Shown one piece after another: positions 43,401 to 58,004 of a stretch of DNA of 64,000 nucleotides. Where the stretch lies: NCBI GenBank assembly GCA_947044365.1, contig OX345645.1, positions 6,205,741-6,269,740 of the forward strand, given 5' to 3'. The stretch comes from Petrosia ficiformis (taxonomy: Eukaryota > Porifera > Demospongiae > Haplosclerida > Petrosiidae). Under the pieces are notes generated by a model. The model saw only the letters and a program-made list of their open reading frames with translations. It searched no databases and had not been told where the DNA came from. How positions within the stretch are numbered: position 1 is the stretch's first letter; every line of letters begins with the position of its first letter. The position numbers and the translations under genes were made by a program.

Positions 43401-46400
43401 GGAATGGCAAGCAATTGAATGTAACTTGATTTTTTTTTGCCAGAACAATATCCCTTTTTGAAAATGAGATCACATAAGTATGCATGACATCATATTGCAA
43501 TTTTTTGTCATTTAAGATGTACAACTACACAATTTTAATTAAACCTCTTCTGTTACTTTAACTATAAAAGGGGTTTCTTGATGTACTATGTTACCATGGC
43601 AACTGTTTGATGCAGTTAGGTGCCTATTTTACATGTACACCTCATCAAAATTCAATTGTTAAATCATAATGTTTAGTGCTGTATATGTCAGATATAATAC
43701 CTACTAAGGCTGGGACGAAGGTGGGAAAACGGCCTTCGAAGCTATGTCAGCAAAACGAATGAAGGTTCGAAGCTTCGCACATGTTTTTATCAATGTTGGT
43801 CTTACTTTGATTGGCCTTCAAAACAAGATTGTTGCTTTATAGCGAGAACTAGTGTGGTTCCTGCCAGTGTTTCTATACAGATTAGGCACCATTGGACTGA
43901 GAAATAAGACAAAAGCAGCCAGCAACACAGCCTCAACTTTCATGGAACATGGCCACATTATTAACCACACATTTAGATTGTAGAAGTGCGCATGTGCACA
44001 CATTGAAGTAGACGTGGCAGTGAAACTTCGAAGGTAGAAATGTAGCTTCAAATGCATAACAAACAAATGAAGGTTCGAACCATCGAACCTTCATTTGCAG
44101 TCCTAGTACGTACTGGTGTTCATAGGTTTATGTGGATATACCTCTCAGCGCTACATGCCTCAGGTTATATCCACATAAACCTCCTTCATAGCAGGTGTAT
44201 ATCTGGCATATATACCTCCTAATCATTGTTTAATGATTTATACTGCTTTTCATTCTTGACCTATGATATAACATAGAAAAGGAGACAACACTAATTAAAT
44301 TAAAATCGTTACTAAATTTAGAAAAATCATTTCTTCAACAAACTTCTGGGAACCATGTATATGATAATATCCATGTCCTCTGCAAGCTCTTTCAATACAG
44401 TCCGGAGTGTTGAAAATTAAAATTAAGTACAGACCATCATTTGGAGCCAAAACCATTCTTGGTACCATACATGATTCCATTTCAAAAATATGACTAAATT
44501 CGAATCACTACTACTGCTTGCTAGTGTTGTTTTAATTATAACTAAAACCCTTTTAAGTAAGGCATTGTGACTTTTAGTTAACTAAACTATAACTAAATTA
44601 CAAATCTACTGCAACAACTGTAACTGAAAATTGGCCAATAATGGGCTAACTAATTAAAACTAAAACCCTTTTAGTAAAGCTTATAGTTGTGATAAACTAG
44701 ACATACTATAACTATAACTATCATGTTGTCATACTAAACAACACCAAATTACCTAATTATCATAATTATTATGCTACAATTAATCATATCACCACCCTAT
44801 TTAGAATACCATAATATCACATAATATAACATGTACAAGTACATTTGAAAGTACTCAACTGATGACTTACAAGTACAAGTACTCAACTAAGGACTTAAGT
44901 ACAAATACAAGTACTCAACTAAGGACTTAAGTACAAATACAAGTACTCAACTAAGGACTTAAGTACAAGTACTCAACTAAGGACTTAAGTACAAATACAA
45001 GTACTCAACTAAGGACTTAAGTACAAGTACTCAACTAAGGACTTAAATACAAGTATCAATGTACATAGACCCAGCCATGCCTGACTATAATGCATAATCA
45101 TAATTATCTAGTAATTACAATATTGTAATATCTATAATAGTGTATGTACATCCCTACCAGACAAGATCAAACTAATTATTGATTTGCTGCTAATGAGATA
45201 TATTACCAGCTACAAGACCACATGTTGTTTCTGCACTTTAATTAGTACATGTGCAGACATTACCAAACCAGGGCTGGTTATCTTAAGAGCCTGGATATGA
45301 TGCAGTACCTGACATTATTAAGTTTACATACTATCACTGTACTTCCATTGACTATAGTGTACTGTATGAGTGAAGTACACTGTACTTTCAATGTACTACA
45401 CAGTATTACAAAACTACTGTTAAAACTACTGTTGAACTGCTGTAGTGTGGAAATGAAACTACTGAGTAATTACTGTACTGTATGGTGACTTTTTATTGAC
45501 ATATACTGTATATACGGAATCTAAACTTCACTCTTACATTACATTTCAATATACCACTTTCAAGTAGTGTTTCAATCTACAGATACAATTAATTCAGATG
45601 AAGATACCTCAGAGATCATAGAGGATACAATTAGTAAGTAAACAATTGATCAACTATAATATCGTATAGCGGTAATTATTATTATCGTTAAAGTTTTATG
45701 AATATCAGTATTACTGTTGTGACTATAACTAAAACCCCTTTTAGTAAGGCATTGTGACTTTTATTAACTAAACTATAACTAAATTACAAGTCTATTGTAA
45801 TAACTATAACTAACTAAAATGAAAATTGGCCAATAATGGGCACTTTTAGTTAGTTAACTAAAACTAAACCCTTTTAGTAAGCCTAATATTATTTTAGTTA
45901 ATTAAACTATAACTAAACTAAAAGTTTGCTAAACTAGTCATACTATAACTAAAAGTACTAAATTTACATACATACATACATACACGTACATATAAATATA
46001 CATACGTACTTACATACATATATTTACATACATTTATATACATGTACAAACATACATACACACATACGTACTTACATTCGTACATACATGTACATGTATT
46101 TATATACATGTACATAAATATGCCATACTGTGCCTATACATACATGTATATATATATATATATACGTCAAAGTTTTTGATACGTTTTGAAGCACGGGCCA
46201 AATTGGCTCACCAGTGGTTAGTGTGTGTGCCATTGGGAATACATCTTGAGCCAATTAACAAAGAGTTAATGCTGTTAGTGACAATATAATCATAATTAAC
46301 TGCGCCATCTGGCCCAAAGAGAGTGCCAAATAAGAAGCTCTTTGGGCCAATGGTGCGCCATATAAGCTTATCAAAAACACTGATGTACATGTATATATTT

Positions 46401-49400
46401 ATTTATATATTACTTTCTGTTTGCTTATAAACTAAAGGTTTGATAAACTAGTCATATATAACTATAACTAAAAGTATCATAATTTGGATGTCATTGTAGA
46501 ATTATAATAATGTAATTATATTTCATTTAGATGGGTTTTCTGAGGTGTTGGACGGAAATGCGGATGATATTCCAGTTCCTGTAAATGACGTTAAACCAAC
46601 TATATTCGAACTTATTAAAATTTCTGGTTTGGAAGCACTGTATGAATATTGTGAATCTCCTCGACCTTTACCAGAACCTATTTGCGGGCAGTTGTGTGTC
46701 TTGAGTGAAAGGATTTGCAGTTCGAATGAGTGTGTGTGTATGCAACAGTCATGTGAGTTATACCCTTAACAAGAAATGCTATTGTTGTTTTTAGTTAAAA
46801 CCCCTTTTGCTAAGGTCTGTTGTTATAACTATAACTATGTAAATTGAAAAATGGCCAATAATGGACACTTTTAGTTAGTTAACTAAAACTAAAACCCTTT
46901 TAGTAAGCCTAATATTAATTTAGTTACTTAAAAACTATAACTAAACTAAAAATTGGAGAAACTAGTCATACTGTAACTATAACTAAAAGTGGTCATTATT
47001 GTCACATTAAACTAGTGTGTACTCACCCATGGACTATGAGTTGGCAAATCAATATATTTTATGATCTAATTGAACGTACAGTACACGAATAATTGCTCTA
47101 AATATATGAGAGCTTCAATTCAACGCTACACGTGATAATTATACACCTTGTGACATTTAATAATTACTGCGATGTAACTGCATGCAGTGTTGGTGACACC
47201 TTAGGACAGTGATGGTGATATATGTTACACATATTACTAGTATAAAATGGACAGTCTTGTATAGGAAAATTTATGATCCAGAAGGAGCAAGTTAGTTGGT
47301 AATCGAAAGCATGGCATCTAGTGTACGGCCCAATGGAAAACTACATTATGATGCTAAAATGATGAGTGATTTTAAAAGGTGGTTGCAAGATGTTTCTGTT
47401 GATGAAGTTGATGGCAAACAGAAACAAAATGTAACTCAGAAGCATGCAAAGCCTGTAGTAACTCCAGTTACAGTATTGACAAAGATAAAAGATCCTTTTT
47501 CGAAAGATATGATGGATGAATTTGTTGAGTGGGCGAAAGAAACTCCTCCTGTTGTTTATGCAGCTGATGCTGAAGTACAGCGATTAAACAGTTTGATATG
47601 GGTTAATGCTCACATCAACATTTTAGATTCAGATAGTGAAATAATGGGCAGTTGTGATATCGTTGGCATGTGGGATACTGGTGCAATGTGTTCAATGATT
47701 ACTACAGAGCTTCTTCCAGCACATGTTGTGGAAGCGCTAGATGTCTTCGGAGAAGATCGTATAGCTTTTGCTCATATTCAATTTACTGGAACCAACAATA
47801 GACTTCCCGTGGCTTTCCTTGTCAGAGATCAAGCAAGAATGCCAGGTCATTTACCAATTGTCATATTTGGCCAGAAATACTTGATGCAAAATATAGATTT
47901 TCAACTTCGTGGAAATGAATTTCATGGAAACCCAAACAGGATGATACTGTCGAATTACAGGTTGGGCGCTGAAGAAAACGATTTTGTCCAACTCATTATC
48001 AATTAGAGTATTCCAGGAAACACTTTTCATCATGTCTGTTAATATTCAATTAACTATTGTAATATTGCTGAGTAATCATTAATTGTAATTAATTACCTTG
48101 TGGCAGGGCAGGTTTTTTGTTGAACAAATTTAAAACAAAAGTTCATTATCTTTTATTTTTGCTTCATAATTATGCATTCATAATTAGTCCCATTTAATTA
48201 ATGTTTTTGGGCACGATGCAGAAGAAGTTTTAAGCATGTTTTTGGGATCTATGGTTTTCCTAGAAGGTCTTGTGTCTAACTGAGTATATTACAAGTCACT
48301 GATACCTAAAAGTGGGAGTTGCCCCTGGAACTACTAAACTTTCAAGCACTTGTCTTTCCGCTAATTGTGAAGCATAAATGTGACATAAATGGCTTTATTA
48401 ACAACTCTTCTTTACTTACAGTACATTGCACTTATGACAGTACAGTAGTGTGATAAACTAGTACATTACACTTATGACAGTACAGTAGTGTGATAAACTA
48501 GTACATTACACTTATGACAGTACAGTAGTGTGATAAACTAGTACATTACACTTATGACAGTACAGTAGTGTGATAAACTAGTACATTACACTTATGACAG
48601 TACAGTAGTGTGATAAACTAGTACATTACACTTATGACAGTACAGTAGTGTGATAAACTAGTACATTACACTTATGACAGTACAGTAGTGTAGTACATTA
48701 CACTTATGACAGTACAGTAGTGTGATAAACTAGTACATTACACTTATGACAGTACAGTAGTGTGATAAACTAGTACATTACACTTATGACAGTACAGTAG
48801 TGTGATAAACTAGTACATTACACTTATGACAGTACAGTAATGTGATAAACTAGTACATTACACATATGACAGTACAGTAATGTGATAAACTAGTACATTA
48901 CACTTATGACAGTACAGTAGTGTGATAAACTAGTACATTACACTTATGACAGTACAGTAGTGTGATAAACTAGTACATTACACTTATGACAGTACAGTAA
49001 TGTGATAATCTAGTACATTACACATATGACAGTACAGTAATGTGATAAACTAGTACATTACACATATGACAGTACAGTAATGTGATAAACTAGTACATTA
49101 CACTTATGACAGTACAGTAGTGTGATAAACTAGTACATTACACTTATGACAGTACAGTAGTGTGATAAACTAGTACATTACACTTATGACAGTACAGTAG
49201 TGTGATAAACTAGTACATTACACTTATGACAGTACAGTAGTGTGATAAACTAGTACATTACACTTATGACAGTACAGTAGTGTGATAAACTAGTACATTA
49301 CACTTATGACAGTACAGTAATGTGATAAACTAGTACATTACACTTATGACAGTACAGTAGTGTGATAAACTAGTACATTACACTTATGACAGTACAGTAG

Positions 49401-52400
49401 TGTGATAAACTAGTACATTACACTTATGACAGTACAGTAGTGTGATAAACTAGTACATTACACATATGACAGTACAGTAGTGTGATAAACTAGTACATTA
49501 CACTTATGACAGTACAGTAATGTGATAAACTAGTACATTACACTTATGACAGTACAGTAGTGTGATAAACTAGTACATTACACTTATGACAGTACAGTAG
49601 TGTGATAAACTAGTACATTACACTTATGACAGTACAGTAATGTGATAAACTAGTACATTACACTTATGACAGTACAGTAATGTGATAAACTAGTACATTA
49701 CACTTATGACAGTACAGTAATGTGATAAACTAGTACATTACACTTATGACAGTACAGTAATGTGATAAACTAGTACATTACACTTATGACAGTACAGTAG
49801 TGTGATAAACTAGTACATTACACTTATGACAGTACAGTAGTGTGATAAACTAGTACATTACACTTATGACAGTACAGTAGTGTGATAAACTAGTACATTA
49901 CACTTATGACAGTACAGTAGTGTGATAAACTAGTACATTACACTTATGACAGTACAGTAATGTGATAAACTAGTACATTACACTTATGACAGTACAGTAG
50001 TGTGATAAACTAGTACATTACACTTATGACAGTACAGTAGTGTGATAAACTAGTACATTACACTTATGACAGTACAGTAGTGTGATAAACTAGTACATTA
50101 CACTTATGACAGTACAGTAGTGTAGTACATTACACATATGACAGTACAGTAGTGTGATAAACTAGTACATTACACTTATGACAGTACAGTAGTGTGATAA
50201 ACTAGTACATTACACTTATGACAGTACAGTAGTGTGATAAACTAGTACATTACACTTATGACAGTACAGTAATGTGATAAACTAGTACATTACACTTATG
50301 ACAGTACAGTAATGTGATAAACTAGTACATTACACTTATGACAGTACAGTAGTGTGATAAACTAGTACATTACACTTATGACAGTACAGTAGTGTGATAA
50401 ACTAGTACATTACACTTATGACAGTACAGTAGTGTGATAAACTAGTACATTACACTTATGACAGTACAGTAGTGTGATAAACTAGTACATTACACTTATG
50501 ACAGTACAGTAGTGTGATAAACTAGTACATTACACTTATGACAGTACAGTAGTGTGATAAACTAGTACATTACACTTATGACAGTACAGTAGTGTGATAA
50601 ACTAGTACATTACACTTATGACAGTACAGTAATGTGATAAACTAGTACATTACACTTATGACAGTACAGTAGTGTGATAAACTAGTACATTACACTTATG
50701 ACAGTACAGTAATGTGATAAACTAGTACATTACACTTATGACAGTACAGTAATGTGATAAACTAGTACATTACACTTATGACAGTACAGTAGTGTGATAA
50801 ACTAGTACATTACACTTATGACAGTACAGTAGTGTGATAAACTAGTACATTACACTTATGACAATACAGTAATGTGATAAACTAGTACATTACACATATG
50901 ACAGTACAGTAGTGTGATAAACTAGTACATTACACTTATGACAGTACAGTAGTGTGATAAACTAGTACATTACACTTATGACAGTACAGTAATGTGATAA
51001 ACTAGTACATTACACTTATGACAGTACAGTAATGTGATAAACTAGTACATTACACTTATGACAGTACAGTAGTGTGATAAACTAGTACATTACACATATG
51101 ACAGTACAGTAGTGTGATAAACTAGTACATTACACTTATGACAGTACAGTAGTGTGATATTGCACTTATAATATTATACTAAAATAGATTCCTTTTCTTA
51201 GCTTCCTTACACCTGATGACAGTAACAATACTTGCACTGTTTATAACTATCGCAGGATATTAGCTGACATTCAGTAGCATTCTGTTGCTGAACGAAGAGG
51301 AACGAAATGGCATCGAAAGGAAATCCCAAAGCAGAAATACGTTACAACAAAAAAATGATGAGTGAATTTCAAAAGTCACTGCAAGAAACTCCTCCTGACA
51401 AAAGTATTCAGCCATTTTCTCAGCCAAAATTTTCAAATCCTAAATTAGCAAAAGAAAATCTTCCATACGATGAAAAGATGATGGCAGAATTTGCTGATTG
51501 GGTTAAGAAAAATCCTCCCGTTGTTTATGCAGCAATTCCACAAACACATCTTGTTCATGACTTGATATTTGTTGAGGTACAACTGCAACTTATTGATAAC
51601 GAAGAGGATGTTCTTTGTACAATTAATGACGTTGCTCTTTGGGATACTGGAGCAGCAAGCTCAAAAATGTCTCGCGGAAAAATTCCAGAGGGAACAGATT
51701 TGTCAAAAATCGTGCAGATTGAGGGCACAGATGATCTGAATGCATTCTTTCAGGTAACATTTGTTGGAAGCAGCACTATAATACCATGTCCTTTTATCAT
51801 AACCCCTCAAGCCAATATGCCGAATAACTCAAACTGGATTATATTCGGTCAGAAATCATTCATGGATTCTATTCAGTTCAGTCTTCGTGGAAACAGCTTT
51901 GCTGAAAATCCTAATACGCTGAGACTAATGAGATACATGGATCGATTAGATGGTGAAATTGATTTCAATCCATAACACAGATTACTAAAGCTGCAACTTG
52001 TACCCTAAAATTAGAACTAATAATAATTGGTGATAATTACATTACACCTCATTGTACTGAAAAAAAATTATTAATTAAATACCAACTGTATATAATTATA
52101 TTGTAATCAGAAACCACATACAAAATAGTGTATGCTAACATTGTCATTTTGTTCATAGTAGTCTTGATTTTATATTAATATAGTCTTATGGTATAAGAAG
52201 TATGTTAGGTATATATGTTGATGTATTTGGTCTCACTCAAGCATGAAATTATTAACCCTCGCCCATGTAGGCAGAGGGAAGGGTTACTGTAATTGTTCTG
52301 TCTGTCTGTCTGTCGGCAAAATTCCAGTGAACCTACGAACATTAGCACTTTGAAAATACTACCAGCTGACGTCAAATTATACAAGGATCGAAAGTAACAA

Positions 52401-55400
52401 TAGGCTTTTGCTAAAACCTTTCTGTTTTTTAGGTTATTACAACTTTTGTAACTCACGGTTGCCGTTTCACTTTCAGAAGACGTCTGGTAGCAAAATACTA
52501 GTAGGACTTGGAGTACAAGCTGTAATGCACACACACAAATATAATATAATCTCAGTATAGTAATTGTAATATTTACTTATTACAGTCAAATATTGTCTGC
52601 AGTTATTTTCTTGAATCATTCTTATTTCCCAAATCACACTTGTGGCGAGGGTTCTGCACTGCGAGTGCATTCATTGTATTCTGTGGTTTGTATAAGTATT
52701 ATGCTGGTTTGTTAAGGTAATATCACTACAATACTATCTTGTAAACCCTAAATTGCTAGCCCAATGAAGTCGGTCTCAGCTTAGCAGCCACCTCTAGAGA
52801 TTGTAGTAATAATTATAATTATAAGGTGATGTTAACATGGTAATGACATATTTAATAGAGTAACAAAATGTTTATTTTTCAACTAAATAGGTTGTTTATA
52901 TGAAGGTATTGAGCTGTAACTGTCAAGTTACAAGATTAATATCTTGTTTTGCAGTATAGAGCAGTGATAATGTCACTGTCAAGTTGCAAGATTAATATCT
53001 TGTTTTGCAGCTGTTTCGACAGTAATAGTGTTACTGTCAAGTTGCAAGATTAATATCCTGTTTTGCAGTATAGAGCTGTTTCGACAGTAATAGTGTTACT
53101 GTCAAGTTGCAAGATGTAAATAGATAGTATATTCAATCAAGCAATTTCTGTTCAAACAGTATCTTGGATCTCCTGATGTTGTTCCAAACCGGGAGCAGAT
53201 CTTGTCCATGTTATTATGTACTACGAACTGACACACACTTTAGTGACCATGTGTTATTTTACCCTTTAGTTAGTACATACCAGAGGGGGAATAACAGTGC
53301 TCCAGTACTCATTTGAGCACCAAAATTAGCTTAAGGAGCACCTGATATTGACATGACAATGCATGCTAGTTGTACTGTGGTGAGCACTGGTGACGAAATT
53401 GCTCACCAGATGTTGTAGGCTTTCTTCACGCCCTGGTACATACATGAGCAGTTGAATCCAGGCTCTTTTTCTCCCATCTTAAGTGCCTGGATACAAGGCT
53501 ACTAAAACACTAAACACCATACTCAGAAACAATATCTATTGGTGTCATTGGCTATGTGATTGTGATCTCCCCTATAGTGTAGAGTTATAATACCAATATT
53601 TACTTAGCTGCTGTGACAGCATTGAGGACATCTTGTGTTGCATCCTGTAGACTATCAGAGTAGCTTCCACATGCTTCATTGAAATATTTTCATCATAATT
53701 ACTATATATAAAAAGCAATGTGATTAACTTATATACCTAAATAACAGTTTTTACAATCTGGCTATATATATAGTCATTCTATATCATCGTCTGTTTGTTT
53801 TTTTCCTCTAGTGTTTCAGCAATGTACTAGTTATGATTTTCAAGTTTGTTCAATGACTTGTTATGCAGCTATGTTTGAATGCCCATATAAGGAGCCAGGT
53901 AATCTACATCACTATATAGAACTTCTGATAATTACATTGGTACAAGTTATTATTGGCCATTATTTGTAATAGTGATTCAGTGGTAAGAGATTTACCATTA
54001 ATCTAACAAACTACTTTAGATATGTTCATGGGTGTGGAATAGTCAGCCTACTGCCGAACATTTTTATCTATTTTCACCACTCATGTCCTGCTTCCCTTAT
54101 ACTTTGTATACAGCTCAGTTTCAATTTACCAGACATTCGCTGAATTTATCAGACAATGTCCTGTATGACTGGCTGTTTCCACACCAGTGGATATGTACCA
54201 ATAACTGATATCAACAAAATACTGATTCTCTCAATGAAAATGAGTATTTTCTCAATAGTTATGAGTATCGTAAAAGTGTTATAATCACAAGAAATGATAT
54301 TATTAGTACACTTATTACAATATCAATTACATCACTCAACTGCACGATGATGACTGATTTGAGATTGCATTTAACATTGATGAGGTTGTTCCATGGTGAT
54401 GTCGGTTATACTTATGATACAGTGTTTTTGATAAGCTCATATGGCACACCATTGGCCCAAAGAGCTTCTTTCTTATTTGTCATTCCACAGTTCTCTTTTT
54501 GGGCCAGTGGGGCAGTTGATTATGATGATATTTTCACTAACAGCATTAACTCTTTGTTAATTGGCTCAAGATGTATTCACAATGACACACTCACTAACCA
54601 TTGTTGAGCCAATTTGGCCCATGCTTCAAAAAGTATCAAAACTCTGTTGTGATAGGACAAATCTCATTGCTTTAAACTAGTTTCACAAATGACACAAGGT
54701 CTTTTGAGAGCTGATATTGGATTGATTAGTTGCAGACATTAACACTCATGCAGTTATATAATACAATGCATTACTTCGCATTACTATATAGACCTACCCT
54801 TTGATTAAAATCTGTTATTTGCTATTTACATGAAGTTTGCACAGTATACAGCATTAAGTATTGCTTTAAAAAGGTCTTGTGGGAGCTGATGTCTGATTGT
54901 GAAGACGCAAATGTACAGTTACATACATATCATCAATCCAATATCTTGTATTGATAATATATGTGACCCAATTTGGGCAAACCACACTTGTGACACATAA
55001 TAATTTTGAACAACGCTTAATATTCAAGCGATCGCTTTTCGGCCATTTTACATAGGATACTGATGAAATTTGGTATCCAGGAAGATCCGTTAATGCTCTT
55101 TTTAGATACCATATTCAGTTTGGTTCGTTTATAAAATGGCCAAAGAGCAAGTGTTGGAAGTTAAATGTTTTTCAAAATTGCAAGTATTCATTATTATTAT
55201 ACTAAAATCTATTATACACTATTTTGCATGAATAGTTCACCATACGTAGTTAATTACAGTTTATTTATTCTATTTAAGGGGATTTAATTGATGAATTAGA
55301 GAAACTTCTTTTATCTGTATCTGTTACGGAGATCATCGAAGCTGTTGTTCTTGGGCCACTTTACATCTACTGTCAAAACGTAACATTTCCAGAGGACTCC

Positions 55401-57965
55401 ATCTGCCAGGACATGTGTTCCATGAGTGAAAATATATTCAACTCAAGTATTTGTGATTGTGTGGAAAATCCTCGTAAGTGAATGAATGAATGATTCATTT
55501 TGACTATTGGTTTTCAGCTATACCTAACTATATATAGTACAGTATACAGTACCTAAATTTATTAAGTTTACATACTATGATGGGAGCTAAATTTTAACAA
55601 GGTGATAGTCAACTGTACTTCTAAGTAGTACTATAGTACTACTTTGTACTGTAATCATAGTAATGTGTGAATTTCCTTTACATTTGTATGTGATAGCATA
55701 GTACTAAGGTGTAATACTGTGTAGTACATTGAAAGTACAGTGTACTTCACTCATATAGTACACTATAGTCAACGGAAGTACAGTGATAGTATGTAAACTT
55801 AATAATGTCAGGTATTGGTTAAAATGAACACTTTTAGTAAGAAGCATTGAGAAACTAGACATATTATATTATAACTAAAAGCGGTCATTATTTTCATACT
55901 AAAACAACATTGATCTTTATTGGTTGATGTCCCAGCCAATCAGTGGTGTCCAGTGACTCTAGCATAGACCTATGACATTACAACTATATTACAATCACTG
56001 GTGGGACATGAACATACGTAACTACTGCATTACGCTCTTTTCCTTTCAGAACCTGGTGGCGATTGTCCGATCTATGCATACCGAGTGTGCGCCATCAGTT
56101 CATTTACAATTGACCATTTGTGTCCAGTAATCGAAGGTAAGAATTATATTTTTAAAATTGTGGTATCCTATTGGGAATACATCTTGAGCCAATTAACTAG
56201 TAGTTAATGCTGTTAGTGATAATATAATCATAATTAACTGTGCCACTGGTCTAAAGAAAGAACTGTCAGTACCAAATAAGAAGCTCTTTGGGCCAATGGT
56301 GTGCCATATGAGCTTATCAAAAACACTGTTCACATGTAGACAGGTAGCTAAGCATTAATACATTCTTAAGTGTGCATTTTGCTGTGTACAATGCAATCAG
56401 CTGACTATTATATTGAAATGTGATTGGTTCAATGTCATGTGATATGCACTAATATCATATGACTATTCTTATTAGTTGAAGTACTTACTAGTCTGTGAGA
56501 ATATCACCGATATTTTCACTTTGACCTCAGAAAATGTTCATGACTTTAGCTTGGAAAGACCAATAATCTATTTACCTGCAAAATTTTCATATAATTATCC
56601 TTCCCGTTCTTTTTTGTGTATATCAAATTTCAATTCATTGCTTCATTATTGAGTTACAGTATAATCATGTATTAACCTTATGACATTAAACTATACACTA
56701 TAGTACATATAAAGTCATCATATTTTGAGGTCATCGTGAATATGAAGTTCTCCTCATTCTCAATATGTTTTGCTAAATTATGTTATGCATATAAATTAGT
56801 GCTGGGAATCGGTAGAGATACCAATATTGATTATTAGTGCACCATTATCGATTCATTATCAATAATATCAGAGGATGTAATTAATTACTTGACAGGAAAG
56901 ACATCCCACTAATTAGCATGAAAATACCAAATACAAAACCAGTTGTAAGCTAAGTTACTACGATGTTAAAAAAAAACAGCAAACAAATGCCTTGTACTGA
57001 ATGCACACGTGCATAAGTACATATTAATATCTGGTCATGATATCGATTATTGCTAAATGTGCTATATCGATAATAATTATCGATATTTCAATTATCGAGT
57101 CTCAGCACTTGTATAAGTATCGGTTTAGTCTATGGAAACCAATCATAGGGATGGCCCTATGGGGCTACAGTATCAAACAATATAGCATGGGTGTACACTT
57201 AAGCCCCACCCAGTTTTAGGTAACCATTAAAAATATCGTAGAAAAATGGTGTTGAATGAAGCATACTGCATTAATAATAAATATCCAAACAATCTTTTTT
57301 CTACTATCATTACATATACAGAAGCCATCTGAGAGAATCTAAAATTTCTAAAATTTCCTTGGGAGCATGCCCCCAGACCCCTCTAGAATGCACTGGCATG
57401 CTTTGCATGTTGCAAATCTTTCAAAGCCTCCCCACTCTTACTAATATCAATTATGAGATATTTTTACAAATTCTACTCAAAACTTTGCAGAACTTTAATT
57501 TGTATAATGATAACAAGTGTATATAGAGAAAAAAACATCCCTATATTTGCTTTGTGATGACTATGTATTAAGCATTGCTGATGGCACTAGTGTCTCTACC
57601 TTTCTGTGCACTCCTGGGGCCTGAACACGTAAGTGTAAGCTTAATTGCAGTCTAAATACACAGATGTCTGATGAACTGACTGAGGTACTCCTTCAAGGTT
57701 CTAAATGATGACTTCATCTTGTCTGAAACTCAACAACTTATCATACTTACTTGTTAAAGATTCTTGCATAATATCTATACTGTTTCTCTGCTATATACAA
57801 CAGTTATTAGCAGTTTTACATCCTTTCTGAATCTTCCTGGCTGGTCTGTAGCTCAAACGCGCGTTCTTTTACGCGCCACGCCCATTAATTGACCGAGCCC
57901 CCGGGAATGACGCAACTTCCTTAACTACGTATACAACGCATAGTCGCGCAAGTGACACAAGAATA

Positions 57966-58004
<39 letters not shown>

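Noticed and set aside
48421..51158. CRISPR-like repeat array
   Set aside because: Units are directly adjacent with no unique spacers; it is a satellite in eukaryotic DNA.
53605..53690. Possible short minus-strand terminal exon (SDSLQDATQDVLNAVTAAK)
   Set aside because: Looks composition-wise like protein but is only 25 codons between stops, with no good acceptor and no partner exon.
54347..54607. 86-codon frame
   Set aside because: Lies mostly in the CAGTGTTTTTGATAA MITE, which has sister copies elsewhere in the window.
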